DNA of 64,000 nucleotides from Poronia punctata (GCA_022579005.1 MU401456.1:460607-524606), one strand, 5' to 3'. Counted from the stretch's first letter, positions 13,603 to 27,622 are shown. The notes: generated from the sequence alone by a model not told the origin. Program-made: numbers and translations.

Positions 13603-16600
13603 TGTTGCGAAAGCCGGAGCTAGCGCTCAATTGTGCCGGTAGCTCAAGCAGGAAGCCCTCCTATCCCGCCAAGCAACGGGAAGAAGGCGGAATCGGTGGC
13701 TACAAGAGCGTCTTTGGGTGCCAGCGCAGTTTGTTTCGGTTCGGACTGGGGCTCTATCGACAAAATGCAGAGCCAGGTGGGCTGGCGGGGGAGCCAGAGT
13801 CAGTAGCTAGCAGCAACCGGAGGCATGACGGTAATGGACATGTGACGGTATGGTAGACCAGCGGACCGTGGTCTCTCGGTTCAGCGATTGAGTGTACAAT
13901 GCTTGTTTCTCTACTCGTTCCCGTGGCGGTGTCTAGGTAGGTAGTCGAATGCCCGTGCCCACGGCGGAGCTCCTGCGTGGATGGCTTTATTGTCCGGCGT
14001 GATTGTTCTCGGGACGATAGGCAGGTTTGAAGTGAAGGTGAAGGGTCAAGGTAGGTGTTGAGATATGGACTCAAATGGAGCGAGTCAACAGGAGAATGGT
14101 AGTTATCGATCAGGCCACCGGTTGTGACAAGAAATGGCAACTTCACAGAGGAGCGAGGGTTGTTAAACGTGAATGCCCAGTTAGGTCGCAGGTCTACTCG
14201 TAAAGGGATTGGAGACGTTTAGCTGGGCACTGTGGAAACCCAGGTAGCGTGCTTTCCACTATACGTCCCTACTCGTGCGTGCCTACTTCCCTCTACGTGT
14301 AAAAAAGTTGGCGTTTTCCCCAGTTAGGCCGGCCAAGACTTTCTTAACAGACACAGTGTAACGTCTATCACACACTTTACTTGCACTTTAATACCAAATC
14401 CAAAGTGTTGTAAGGAGAGTTGATCTTGTCCGAGGCGTTTGAGGAACAAAGCACGTTGGACCGATAAGTGCTTGTATGTCCTTGTAGTAAACTACCAAGT
14501 TAAGGACTTGTATTGCACTGAACACGATTGTATCCTCTGTCCTAAAACTAATATTCTACCTGTTGTAAAGCTGGTGATTATAGAGTTCCTATCTCTTCAA
14601 GTACATACAACTACATGGCACCTAAGGTGGTGCCTCAGTTATTATATACCTTAGTCTAATCACCTAACCTACCTAAAAGTGTTTGATACAGGCAAAATAG
14701 GCTTGCGTACACAGACATATGAGACCCTCTATGGTGAATTATAGGATCTCCTACAACAAATATTATTTTTTCTTATGTTGTTCAGTATGCCGCCTTCCAT
14801 GCAGGCCAAACCTATTAACCCCCACAACTTGCACGATCTCTTATACAAGGGAGACCCGGTGCTTTCAGCGCCTTATGATGTACAGTATATTTAACGACCA
14901 TGCACTATGTGGTATATGTCCTACGCATAGGTATGCATCATGCACTCAGGATGTTCCAGTAATAATGATATTCCGTGTGACTGCCATACCAGACAGACGC
15001 TTCTGTGTTGCTGTATTTATTATGCCCGTTATTTGCAACATCACGGAACTGCATCCCCACGGCAACACAACACACACCGCATAGACGTTATTATTTTCAA
15101 TAACATATATTATAGGGGGCTGTTTTGCTTTGCCCTATTTATCCTTTCCATTCCACGTAGATATCTGTACAGTCTAACCTAGTCTACTGTTACCTGTGTA
15201 GTGGATCTATACTCGTATATGTCTGGTGGATGGGATGACCACCCCTATCAATCCCTTTTGCTGCATGTAGTCGGTCAGGACCTAGGATATGCACATACAG
15301 ACTTCCCAACTTTTAGCCGATCGATTACCTACTATCTGCTTCCTCCAGTAGTGACTGACACAACGAATCATAGCTCGGTCCGGGAGGTCTTTTGACAACA
15401 TGTAGGTTAAACTCTGCATCGCTAACGCAGATCAGAGTTGGGGGGATGCTATGCAGATGTGCAGCTCCTTACCCCGGCCTGGGCTCTATTATATCGTCCG
15501 GGCCATGCCAGGTCGTTTTCTTCTTATTACGTTTTTAGCCCAGACAAAGACAAGTCGGGGTTGCACCACCTTAGTGCATCCTTTCCCGTCTTGATGGGTA
15601 CGAATTCCAGACACTTGTGCTCTTTAACTGACTCGGGGGGCGTGAAACGGAGCGAACTGCCAGCCTAGGTAGGGACGAACTAGGTACTACTACTACAAGT
15701 ACAGTTGTTACCGGCAGGAGTTACCGCCACTGGCAACTACCTACTGCACACGTATGTACATATACACGTACATGGAGAAGAAATGCTTAAAGATGTCTCT
15801 AATTGGGCATTCTGTTGCCTGTGCAGTAGACTGATAACCCTCAGCGCCTGCATATGGTGAGACGTGCATTCCACCAAACCCTTCCATCACGTTTTGAATT
15901 GGACTTGCATGTCAGCAATTCGCTTTAGTCATAGAGGAGGGGTTGGCTGGCAGTTCAACCGGTCCAGCCCTGATCTGGCGTGCTCTCTGCTCTGCTGTTT
16001 AAGAAAGCATATAACTTTAACAAAAGCATGTGAAATAGCAGTAGACAAATGAAATACCTATACATTACCTACCTACCTACACTTCTATTTCAATGGCAAA
16101 CCTAAATAGCAATATCAATGTCGTAGCAACTACGAACCACACCGGAAGAATAACGATATAGAATCGCTTGCATGTGTTCATTAGATGGTGGGAGGGAAAA
16201 CGGCGTCGGGCGACCCCTTCCATACTTCAACGCCTATCACAACAGTTCCCCTCACCCCACATCGGAGAGGTGTTTAAGGAGACATACTACCAAGTAGGTA
16301 AGCGATGCACATATATTTTCTAGATTTCTCTTTTGGCGCAACTGTCTGTTTCTTACCTCACAAGTCTGGTCAAGGTTGGCTTCTGTATCCGCTATCTGTT
16401 ATCCTTGAACCCAATACCGACTTGCTAATACAGAATTGCAGACTAGCTTGAATATGCCTGTCTGCAGCGTAAACAATAATATCAACGTAGTCAATTCGCC
16501 TCTTTATCATGCTCCCCTCTTTCTGGGGAACATCCACATTCCGTGTCCCAGACATGCTAGTCATCCCGGTCCATCGTTGACCACTAGGAAATCACAACTG

Positions 16601-19600
16601 TCCACACCGATCTTCAAGGGCACGAGCGTATATGACGACTCCCTCCCATGCTGGTCTTGGCTCAGTCATACACGCATATTCATTACATTTACCCCTCGAA
16701 TTAGTTCGCTCTCAATAGTGGTTTATCAGATCAAGCGTTTCGTGGCCGTTTTAACTACCCTAACCTAGGTTAGTTATCCGACTAGGTCATCTTACCGACC
16801 AAAAGCGAAGTCGAAAAGATGATATATAGTGCATGTATGTGATCGGATAGAGAAGATGCGGATATGGGTTACGGCCTTCCCCAGCTTATACCCCATCCCG
16901 CTCTCCGTGCTCTGCATTATTGGTATGTATATCTGATGGCATAATTTCAGTCACGTTGACTTAGATAAATGATGATGTCAGACATATATCTTCGGCAGCC
17001 GTCACTAGCCAAGTCAACCCTACCTCCTACTGGTGTTACCTATTAATATGAGTAATGTTTCAGTTGTCGAATGGACATCCATACTGTAATAACGGGCGAG
17101 CTACGTCGGTAGGGATGTATTCTATCTAATGCTTCTGGAAGTTTCAAGGCTACACATCACACTAAAGGGACAGGGCATGGCAAGTGCACGCCGATTTGCC
17201 CACTATTTACAGATTGATTGATCCGAGTCCCGTGAGACCTTCCTACACGAGGTACTTGCGTTTGGAGGTTAGAGATAGGTGTAGCTTGGCCCACAACCTA
17301 ATCATCCACTGAAGCTCTACTTACCTAAGGCAGGTTAGAAACTTGCCGAATCCTTCGCTATATCTCGCTACCTCTCGACTGTCGCGAAAGGCGGGGGGAG
17401 GATCGAGGTCTAGAACCCGTGGACTATGGTTGTGTGTGTTAGTTGGAGGGTTGAAAAAACTTGTAGGTTTGTCAGCAGTTTTTCTCTTGGAACTTAGGAT
17501 CCCTTCCCTGTCGGCTGTCGCTATATGTAAGGCCGGACATAGTTTGTAACGTACGGCACGCCAATAATCGGTGTGCCTCTTAGCAAAATATTTTTATATA
17601 GAACAGTAGGGACTTTGCCGGGTCGCATACCGGCCGCCGTCCAGTAGGCACCAAAAACGCATGGCCGGCGTATCCGTACCATAACGCACGAGTTTGACTT
17701 GAGAACTTGTTACTTGGGTCAAAAGACATACACCAACAATGTTATCGACTGATGAGTACCCCTGGCCAATAAATACCGGTCGTTTCCGGCATTTCGTTAT
17801 AGATTGCTTATACACAGTAGATGAATTATACATATAATCGAAATGGGACCACACTCAGTCCATACCATAGTCATAGCTACCTACTTAGCTACTTAGTAAT
17901 TATAGATTTTGTCTGATGCTTGCCTTTGCAAAATTGCTACGCGACACTGGGACGAACTTCTTGAACACGAGAAACTACGTCAATTGAAACTTTCGGTCCA
18001 AATCCGCAGGGTCTCCCCGACCGATCCAATCTCTCCCCCACATCGGCGTTACCCGGGAGCATTCTACCGGTCCGGATATTGATGTCTTTGCACATGTGGC
18101 TCACAACCCGAAGCCTGGGATAGAAGCATGTTAGGTTTTCTAATTGTCAAGTGTGGGCTTGTAGATACCCCATAGACCCCGTGTTTACATTGTCCTGTAA
18201 GTATCCTGACTACATAAGGAACGGCTCCTGGCGACCTCCAATACACCAAGTTCACTTCCAAGTTATATATATAAGCAAGCATTGCCAAAGGTACAAGCTA
18301 CATACAGCCACTGGCACTTATGGCCTCTCCAGCGATCTTGCCATCAACATCGGCCGTTAGATCTAAGCCATTACAAAGGACCTTATAAACACGTCATCTA
18401 GTGCACACCGATATGTCGGACGATGCGGGATTGTGACCGTCTCGAAAGTCAACGAACGGCTCATCCGACAAACATGTTTTGCTGATGTTGACGCAGCCAT
18501 CGTTTAGACGGTAACGCGTTATTTTGGAGATGTGGCAGCACCAAGGGGTGTCACATATAGAACGCCTTGGTGGATGGCACCTGGATTCTCGAGCGAGGTA
18601 TCCGGGTCATCGAGGGGTTCACAACAGCCATAAACCCGAGATAATAACCTACAGTACGGTAACTTGTGGATCAGCCAAATTTCTCTAGGCCAGGGGTCCG
18701 AATTACCTATCCCAGAGATGGTTCTCGCTATGTGTAAGTAATCTATGCTATGGCACAGCTGTCTGACGACACTGGTTTCAAGGGCGCCAGTGGAATGTTG
18801 ATGACGGCCCCCGAACTTGTGATGAAACTCTCCTTCACGTACGGTATATTGTCCGTGAGATGAGATCGGTAGATTAGAGTAAGGATATGGTTAGAAACAC
18901 GTCTCTTATGACTCCCAGAGTATTTCCCCTTTACTAACATACCTATGCCGAAGAGACTATCGACAGATTCTCCCCGCCTCGTAGCCCTCGCCCGGCACGT
19001 TTCAGAGCCGCGAGCATCGGATGAGGATGTTGCCTAAATGCTAGGTAAAGACAACTAGCGAGGAAATAGAAATATCCCACTACATTCCACTAAATGTTAG
19101 GTGAAACGATTCTAATCTAGATATAAGGCGCAGGGCCGAGAGAAGTGACGCGTCGTCGGGTATGGAGGGGATAAACCAAAGGCCGACGTAGACTCGGATA
19201 CGAAGAGCATGATAACATAGGTAGGTAGTCATCACTATCGTATAGTGAGCATGTTTGTATAGAAATCCGGCGTCAGCAAATGTATTTGCGTCGAACCTTA
19301 CAAAGACCCCATTTCGCATTGTCAACGTTCATTGCTGACCTAGCAACGTAACCTAATAGATCCCCCATGTCCGGCACTTCGCACGCCACAAAGGTCTTGC
19401 CGATCGCGACCCTACTCTTAGGTTTCTCTTAATATTAGTCTTGCCAGGGCTGAGCAGATTCTTGATTTTCTAGAAACAGTAGGGAATGATTTGTGCTCAG
19501 TCGTAAAGTGGGCGCGAAAAGACCCTGTAACCTTCCTTTCCGGGATGGATTACGGTACTTCTGGCTTACTCGCACATCCCCAAACACTGTAAAATGAGTG

Positions 19601-21734
19601 TATGTACTCGTAGTGGTGGGGTTTTCGGTATTCTTCTTCTTACCTGAAAGCCTCAATCCTCTAATCTGCAATGTTCTTCTCTGCGTCAGCTCGGGGACTG
19701 CATATGTATGTAAAAGGGCGCTAGGGAACTGGATACGACCGGCGAACCTCGGCGTCCTTTGTATTTATAGTATTTCCGGCCTGTCGGTTGTCTCCGCTTA
19801 AGCGGCTATTCAGGGTCTTATGGAAGGAAAGAACCGAATGCGCGGGACGTCGTGCTTTACATTCGACCTCGCCGACATTACCTATCGTCTACGAAGCTTT
19901 GATACCGCCAGAATAAGAAGTTGCACACGAGACCCAGTCTTGGTTCGACGTGGAGATTTTACCCAGGCACCCAGACACCCAGGAGCCGAGAAACCTAACC
20001 AATACCCACTTAAATATATGTACTCGTAGCCATTCCGAACACATTCAAACCCTTGGGCAAGTGATATCTAGAACAAAATATACTTGCTAAATGTATCCAG
20101 AAGAAAAGAAAGATCGCATAGTACATGAATTTATTAATACATATTGTACACGTACGTAGTGGCGTTGATACAATCCGGAACCCGGGGCTTATTATGAGGC
20201 AAAAATACGGCGCATTAGCACCGCTGTGCCGTATGCTGTGCCGTCCGTTTGGCTGCTCGCCTAACGGTGAACGTGATTAGACCTAGGGCAAGTATGTAAG
20301 CTCTTACCAATCCTGTAGTCGAGGTTAGGTTCGTATTCTACACTTTGCCCCAGACACGTAGTTTTTATCTGCCTCTTGTTGCGACGCGCTTGAAAATAGG
20401 AAGTGGAAAGTAGGAGAAAGTACCTAAAAATGGCCAATGCCATATCACTTGAAGCTTTCCAAGTCCCGTAAGCCTCTCAACAATCTACTGTGGCAGCATA
20501 CTCATATTGCATTGCACGCATACGCGTAACCTAGGTATAATAGTATGTTAGCTGTGGAAATCGAGAGATGACAATTAAAAATATAACCAACACTCACGAT
20601 GTCTGGGGCCGTTTTACTTTCTCCGCATTTAACCCAGATTCATGTGGATACGCCTGGTACCTTGGATGATGTATCTATCTACAAGTAAACTGTCACTGTC
20701 TAGACTCTCACTCGCCCAAGTAAACGACCCCAACAGATACAGGCAAGAACCAAGGCTTGAATCTGGTGACACTTTATAGACGGCACATACCTTTGTCTAG
20801 TCTACATCTATCCAGATGAAGAAAATATGGAGCGCCTACCTATTGAATGTTGAAGTCACTGGTCAGGCCCCCGTCCGGCCCGTCAAGGACCCCTGAATAG
20901 GGAGCTAATAGGTACAGCAACCCAACACCCCGATTGCCCTAAAGGGAGTTGGTGCCTCTATCAAACACCTCTGGTTGGCAAGAGCGGTGATCTCGCATGG
21001 ATATTACTACGCAGAGCCTCTTGAACCAATAGGATGCAGAAGAAACGCCTCAGCCCACCGGGGTCTAACCAAGACTTCCCCCGACACAACACAAAACCGT
21101 CACCTCAATGCTTGCAGGAACCAGATTCGGTTTCACCTCTTATTACTATATTGATAGGCCTCGTCTGGCTTACTACCTTATGCACGCCCGTCTCTACCTT
21201 TGAGCGCGCCTGCATTATCTTAGGTATGTTTCAACATTCTTTCACATGATGGGAGAATCATTCCCTCTCTAACGCTGTCGGCTCGCTCTGATCCTATACT
21301 TCTGGTTGGGGTCATTGCTAAGCCTGGTGCTACCGTCTGGCGTTACTTGTTGTGTCAAAGCCAAAAGCCCCATATCAACCAAAACCCACACTTGGCGGAT
21401 AATGATTTGAGTTGTCTGTCATCGCATCTACGAGTAACACTGACACCCCTATCCTGTTTGTTCCCATCTGCTTGAGGCCTGGTCAGCAACACCGCCACCG
21501 CCTCTCACGGCCCACGGGGTATTTGAAAGTCCTGATTCCCGCCGATCCGGGGTGGCCTGTTGTTTTGTTGTTTCATATCTTGCTCAACTCGTCGCTCGGT
21601 GCGGCTTCTTTATTCCATCTTCTTGTTCTCGTTCTTGTAACGTTCTAGAACACGTCCTTGTCCTCGCTCTTGCTCGTACCCTTATTCTTATTCTTTGTCT
21701 CTGTCCTAATTTGGTCATCGAGAGAGTCGCCATC
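13603..21734. other. 8.1 kb gene-free region between rim15 and the bZIP gene
   Basis: Both flanking genes are transcribed away from this stretch, so it contains two divergent promoters. Every open frame in it is short (130 codons or fewer), lacks a recognisable motif and has no plausible splice partner. Base composition is mixed rather than strongly AT-rich, so it does not resemble a mutated transposon block. Recurrent ACCTACCT/AGGTAGGT words occur (for example near 13934, 16066 and 19219), plus a 14-base perfect palindrome CTAACCTAGGTTAG near 16760. The final 150 bases before 21735 are pyrimidine-rich, like a fungal leader. A long non-coding RNA or a fast-evolving small gene cannot be excluded. 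Confidence 0.55.
16066..16080. repeat. Short ACCT tandem tract
   Basis: Nearly four copies of the unit ACCT in a row. The same word, or its complement AGGT, recurs in most spacers of this window and was not noticed inside exons. Confidence 0.7.
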
Positions 21735-23237
21735 ATGACAGCTAACGTTGGTCCCGCCGCCAGCTACCCATCGCCTCCTCAGTATTCAGATAAATCCATG
21801 ATGGATGGCACTTATGACCCGATGTCCTCTTCATCATCTCCACATGCTACAGATGGTGCTAATGATAAGAGTCCGCTCTCTTCATTAAATCTCAATTTCC
21901 TGAAGGGTCTAAGTGAGAAGAGAACGACAAGAGATGGCAACCCTCCGAAGCGACGGGGTCCAAAACCCGACAGTAAACCAGCTTTGACTCGTCGCCAAGA
22001 GCTGAACCGCCAAGCCCAAAGGTATGAGACGTTCTGCGGGTGTCAGTCTCGGTGAACTCAACATAACAATTGACATTTATATCTATAGAACACATCGTGA
22101 GCGCAAGGAGCTCTACATCAAAGCCCTGGAGGATGAGGTCTTGCGTCTGAAGGAAGTTTTCAGCAACGTCTCGCAAGAAAAGGACAAGATTGCCGAAGAG
22201 AACCGACAGCTGCGAAATCTTTTACACCAAAATGGCATCTCTACCTCGGGCATCGCAGCCATGGACGATGTTATCAGCAACCCAAGCATGGGATACACAT
22301 CAAGCGGAAGCGTCTCGGGCAGCTTTGCACCCGGTTCGAGCTCCGCTTTCACGCCGCCTATGACTTCGGTCTCGTCCGTCCCCTCGGTAACTGGTTCGTC
22401 GCAGATCTTAGGCGGCCACATGGGTCAACAACACCCGGTGGACTATGACCAGGCTGGGATTGACTTCGTGTTAACGTACGAGCTCCCCGTTGACCCCTCG
22501 AAGGCATACATGTCACCTCCCCATCAGTGAAAAAGGTAACCATGTCCCCCACTTCGAGGAGAGGAAGGACTGGTTCTCTTTCTCGCTTGATGAACAAGGA
22601 GAGAGTTTCCCAGTGTTTCCGCCGTCGTCGTAGCTCGTATATTTCTCGTAAGGAACAGTGTCGCTAATTTGAGCGGTCGCGTTGGGGTATTGTAGTCTCG
22701 AGAAACCTTGCATGGACCACCTACCCTGGCTGCTTGAGAGAGGCAACGACCAGCCCGCCGAGCCCTGCGGTCATGCCTTGATGGCTACGTGTCCCCCGGA
22801 GCCATTCTCCGATCTGAACACCGACATTCCGTTCGGAAACGCCCATGCCGGTGCAGCCGCAGACGCCGAAGCTTTAGCCTCGAACGGACAGCAACAGAGC
22901 GGCAAAACCTGGGAGCTCTCTAAAGGCGACCTTACGACTCTCTTGGACTTGAGCAAGAGATTGGATCTGGACGGAGAGATCACGCCGGTAATGGCGTGGG
23001 GAATGATACTGAGTCACCCGCGACTGACAGAGCTGAACGGCAAAGATTTTGAGAAGATCACAGACGATCTGAAGGGAAAGGTCCGCTGTTACGGGTATGT
23101 TTTCTTCACGGCTCCCCTTCCTTAAATTCCGTATTAACACGGGGCATAGGTTTGGCGCCGTCATGGAAGAGTTCGAAGTCCGTGACGCCCTCAATGCCGT
23201 ACTATCGGCCAAGGAGGCGAGCTTGGGCGGCTTCTAA
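21735..23237 (+). CDS. bZIP transcription factor
   Basis: Proposed exons 21735-22021, 22089-22475, 22696-23094 and 23150-23237; 386 residues. The basic region (NRQAQRTHRERKE, about 92-104) is split by intron 1. It is followed by a leucine-zipper heptad stretch (YIKALEDEVLRLKE and onward, about 105-135), the mark of a nuclear DNA-binding dimer. It resembles fungal Yap/AP-1-like factors in the basic region. The C-terminal half has a conserved-looking segment (EKPCMDHLPWLLER, then GHALMATCPPEP) that I believe is shared by related fungal bZIPs. I do not recognise a specific named factor. The third exon was joined at 22476/22695 because this restores DFVLT-LEKPCMDH in frame. Reading through that 220-base intron instead adds 18 residues and stops at 22530. 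Target genes are unknown. Confidence 0.82.
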
Positions 23238-25051
23238 TTGGGCAATATGGCCCAACCTTGGGATATGGTTGAAGTCTGTAAAAGCTACGATGTGACGAAG
23301 GGGACTACGGGGTTCAACGTTGGAGGTTACCGAAGACGCGAAAGTTGCAGCCACTGGACATGAACTAAACTGCACCAGCCGGTGTTTTTATTTTCCACGG
23401 GGAGCGGTTAACTTGGAAAACGATATGGTGCCTACGAATAAGTAATCTAACCAATCCATAATGAATGGCAAACATATAAACGCGCCTGAACCGTGGCGCG
23501 TTGGTGGATACATCCTGCTCTTGTGTTGATAGACTGTAGCTCGGAATACCTTCTGCTTGCCTATGAAAATAGGAGAGGGGCAATAGTAGGTAGTATATCA
23601 CTTGAGCAAGGGGTAAAAGAAAAATCCACTGGCCTTTCCCTTCCAATACTTGCTGCTAGTCATAAAATCCATCTCACATGACTTGGGGTACCCGATTTTC
23701 ATCACACACACATGTCAACCAGTAAGGCGCAAGCAGTTCCAGGAAGTTCATGTACTCGTGCGCTGATCGGGAAAAAACGAAAACTGATCTACCTAGGTAC
23801 TCTGACTATTGACGGGGATTTGACTTGAGCGCATTTTCACAATTCTTGTATGAGCACATTGGAGGGCTTTTTTTTTGCAAGTTTGGTAGGTTACAGGTAT
23901 TTGGAATAATTCTTTCCAATGAGAGTTCGGCGCCGAGAAAGGATGTGATAGGTCGATCGATTTTGGGTTGTGCCCGTCCACCTACTACCATACTTTGTAC
24001 GACATACTCCCGTTAACCTTGTTTATACAGTCTAGGCTGGTAGGAGGTAGGTGTTATATATATGGTTATCGTCCGTGCTGCAGTGGTTAGAATTAGGTAC
24101 CTTGGTTGGTAAGGATGGATGGATGGTTTCACTTTCTGTTCTGATATCTAGGTATGTACATGTATCTAATGTCTAAAGAGTCGTGGACGACATATGTTAC
24201 CTTGAGCGGACCAGGAATGGAGAGCTACCTCGCCACACACCACATGTAGGTGTCTGTCTATTCTGTCTATTTGAATATGTACACTTGATGGCCGATGCAG
24301 GTGCTTTTCGAAATGGCGTCTACCTGTCTAACATCGAGACGCTTCAGGTAGGTAGAGAGATAATTCCTAGGAGGGTTATACGCGACATAGAGTCAACTTA
24401 AGTGATGGTGTCGACTCTGTGTATCCAGCCGCTCTGACCCCAAGCTCTTGCCGATTTGCTTGAATTAGATCAGTGGAAGGATCTCTTAACCTAAGGTTAG
24501 GTTAGTCATGACGAACGAAGCTCTTGCTTGCATTTGGCGTTCAGGGTAGGCACTCTCGAGCTCGACAATGTATTTCTTTATGATCAAAACACCTGTATAA
24601 CTTTTAACAGGCCGTTTTTTTAATATATGTATATGAGTTATCTAAAAGTAGCTCATACACGTATGTCAAGGTGTGCCTATGAGAAGGTAGACATGGTCAA
24701 CACTGGAAGTCTTGTCAGTCAAAGACTTGGATGAAGTCTGGCGCCAGGCGGCCAGTGTATGAGTAGGTACCTACTTTCTGCCAAGACTGGAGTGGGAAAG
24801 GACAGTCTATAGATACAGTACGCAATACTTCCAAACTGTATGAAATTCGCACTCGGTCCTCACTATCGCACTTGCCCCACACCCCACCAAACTGCAGTGT
24901 CAAAATATTCTGGCGGCACTCAAATTTTAAGCCTACGCTACTTCGAGGTCAGCGGCGACGATAGAGTATATATCTTTCAGCCCTGTCAAAAGTCCCAGTC
25001 ATTTCCACTTAACCTGGGATAACATATTTCGACCACACGATTACTTACATC
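23238..25051. other. Spacer between bZIP and eIF3d genes
   Basis: About 1.8 kb with only short, motif-free open frames. It contains the bZIP 3' UTR, several AGGTAGGT words (for example 24347-24354) and the eIF3d promoter just before 25052. No gene or RNA feature is supported. Confidence 0.6.
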
Positions 25052-26927
25052 ATGGATAGCAAGTCGTTGGCAGACTTGATTTCTGCCCTCCCCGAAGGTG
25101 ACGGATGGGGCCCTGCAACCACATCTGAAACGACGCTCAATGGCGTCCCATACGCACCCTTCTCCAAGGGCGACAAGCTAGGGCGGATGGCAGATTGGAC
25201 CTCTGACTCTAAGGATGGTAGAGATGGTCGAGGCGGACGCCAGCAGTACAATCGCAACTACAGAGGTAAGTGATAAGAAGTAGAGCACGATTTATCGGCA
25301 TCCCACGCGTCAAGATACTAACTTGGATATTGTGATTTAGACCAGCAGATTTATGGTGCCGGTAGTGCCGCGCTATTCACAGCTCCTGTCGCCGAGGCAG
25401 ATGAGAACACCTTCTCCGTCGTCAGCCGCGAACCAACCAAGACCAGATACGGACGAGGAGCCGTCTTCACACGAGGCCGTGGCCAAAGAGGTGCTAATCA
25501 GGCCCGCGGTGGTCGGGCTACGCTCCAGAGGGGTGGTGGCCGCGGTGGTACACAGGGTGGATACGGTGGTTACGATAGCCGCGGAGGTCGTTACAATGCT
25601 CCCCGCGGTGGTCGACGCTTCGGTTGGAAGGATTACGATAAGCCGGCCCGAAATCGTGATGCTTCAATTAATATTAAGCCTGAATGGCAACTTCTGGAGG
25701 AGATCGACTTCAACCGTCTCGGCAAACTAAACCTGGACGCTGACGAGGGCGAAGACCTGGATAGCTACGGTTTCCTCTACTATTACGACAGATCTTTCGA
25801 TAAGCCGCCTGTCAAATCGGCCGAGAGACGGTTGACGGCAATCGATAGAGCTACCTATAACGTCACGACATCTTCTGACCCTGTCATTCAGGAGTTGGCT
25901 GAGAGAGACGAGGCGACAATCTTTGCTACCGACAGTATTCTCTCTATGCTTATGTGCTCAACAAGATCCGTCTACCCGTGGGATATTGTCATCGTCCGGC
26001 AAGGCAACAAGATCTTCCTCGACAAGCGAGACAACGCCACCTTGGACATGGTCACGGTGAATGAGAACGCTGCCGATGCACCTATGGAGGCTACTGATGG
26101 TGCCAAGGAAGGCATCAACCAGCCTATTGCCCTCTCCGAGGAGGCTACGTACATCAACCACAACTTTGTTAACCAGGTTGTCTTGGAAAGCGACTCGTCC
26201 AAGGTCAACATGACCAACGAGAATCCCTTCTATAATGAGGCCGAAGAGACCGAGCCGCCTGCGAGCAAGGTGTACAAATACCGCCGTTTCGACTTGTCGA
26301 CAAGCGAAGAAGAGCCCGTATATCTGGTTGTCCGTACCGAGATCGACGCTGTGCAGAAGAACGCCATCAATGGCGAGGATCAGTACCTCACCATCAAGGC
26401 CCTCAACGAATTCGACAACAAAGCTCAGGGCAGCGGTGGTGCGCTGGATTGGAGATCTAAACTCGTCAGTCATCGCGGTGCCGTTGTGGCTACCGAGATG
26501 AAGAACAACAGTGTCAAGCTTGCTCGATGGACAGTACAGAGCATCCTTGCCAATGCTGACCAGATGAAGCTTGGGTTAGTATTCCACCTTTCGGCTTTTT
26601 CATCGGTATTTCAATTTACGCTTTTTGGACATGGACTAACTCTACTTCAGATTTGTGTCTCGCGCGAATCCCAAGGTCAATGACAAGCACGTCATTCTGG
26701 GTGTTATCGGCTGGAAACCTAGAGACTTTGCCAATCAGATGAACCTCTCGGTGGCCAACGGCTGGGGCATTGTCCGTACCATCTGTGACATGTGCCTGAA
26801 GAGAGAGGAAGGCAAATTTGTGTTGGTGAAGGATCCCAACAAGTCCATTCTCCGTCTGTACGAGGTACCGGCCGGTAGCTTTGATGACGACGATGAGGAA
26901 GAAGACATTCCGGCATCGGTAGAGTAG
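25052..26927 (+). CDS. eIF3d: Translation initiation factor eIF3 subunit d
   Basis: Exons 25052-25265, 25341-26574 and 26651-26927; 574 residues, normal for eIF3d. It is a subunit of the cytosolic eIF3 complex that sits at the 40S mRNA exit side and, in animals, can bind the mRNA cap. The N-terminus ([10 protein letters not shown], then a [23 protein letters not shown] block) is typical. Residues about 115-175 form an RGG-rich, RNA-binding linker with many Arg-Gly-Gly repeats. The conserved core follows: [31 protein letters not shown] and [12 protein letters not shown]. The C-terminus ends in an acidic tail (DDDDEEED). Intron phases agree (1 and 2). Its neighbour downstream is a metabolic gene on the same strand with no functional link. 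Confidence 0.97.
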
Positions 26928-27622
26928 ACCTGAATAATTATAAGGTGTGTTTACGTGTTAGCTTAGCATTCGAGGATATATCCCAAAAGACGACGCTAGC
27001 TCTCAGAAAGGTCTGAGGGCTATGGTAGGAAACCGTATGGAGTAGACCATATGGAACAACAGCGTTGTTGGGAAGCTTGTCGTTTGTCCTCAAGCAGCAT
27101 TCTAGAACAAAAAGCGCATGTAGGTAGAAATGCATACATCCTAACGTTTTGCTCTGTTAAGTTTGATACCCCAGTCCTACTTGGGTTTGATGAGTTAAAC
27201 CTATTTCCGTCTATGAAACTCTTCAACAGTGACACTTTTATAATTACCACCTGCCTTGAAGCAAGGTGATAATATCCTCATACACCCCTGGCCTAGCCTA
27301 CCTTAGCCAAAGTACTTTAAAGTTTGTGAATGTGCCTAGGGAAGTGGGAAGATACCCCGAACCCCCACCTCCACTACCCCACCATGAGCGAACGGAAAAG
27401 GCGTCGATCCAAAACTGCCCCGCCATATTTTTAGACTCTTGTTCTCGTAGGCTGTGACGTCTGATTATATCTCTCGCCAATATTTCGTTCGGAGTACATA
27501 CATACCGTTCTTCCCTTATTAGCTTTCCCTCCACTATCAATCGAGTCACAAGAGACTGCCTGCTTCCGGAAGATACCAACGATACAAAGAAGAGAGGAAG
27601 AAACAGAAATAGAGAAAACAAA
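26928..27622. other. Spacer between eIF3d and RPE genes
   Basis: About 700 bases of 3' UTR and promoter sequence. The final 100 bases before 27623 are A/G-rich leader. No gene is seen. Confidence 0.6.

Noticed and set aside
13754..14146. 130-codon minus-strand frame directly upstream of rim15
   Set aside because: Ser/Thr/Pro-rich without motif. It could be part of a long leader but shows no family resemblance, so it was not called as an upstream ORF.
16759..16772. CCCTAACCTAGG-like string considered as telomere repeat
   Set aside because: Only a single imperfect unit inside a palindrome; no array.
21412..21648. 78-codon frame upstream of the bZIP start, possible uORF
   Set aside because: Transcription start is unknown, and the frame is pyrimidine-rich leader-type sequence; no evidence that it is translated.
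22476..22530. Taking the stop at 22530 as the end of the main bZIP protein
   Set aside because: A phase-matched intron restores a long conserved-looking C-terminal domain; the shorter form is kept only as a possible isoform.
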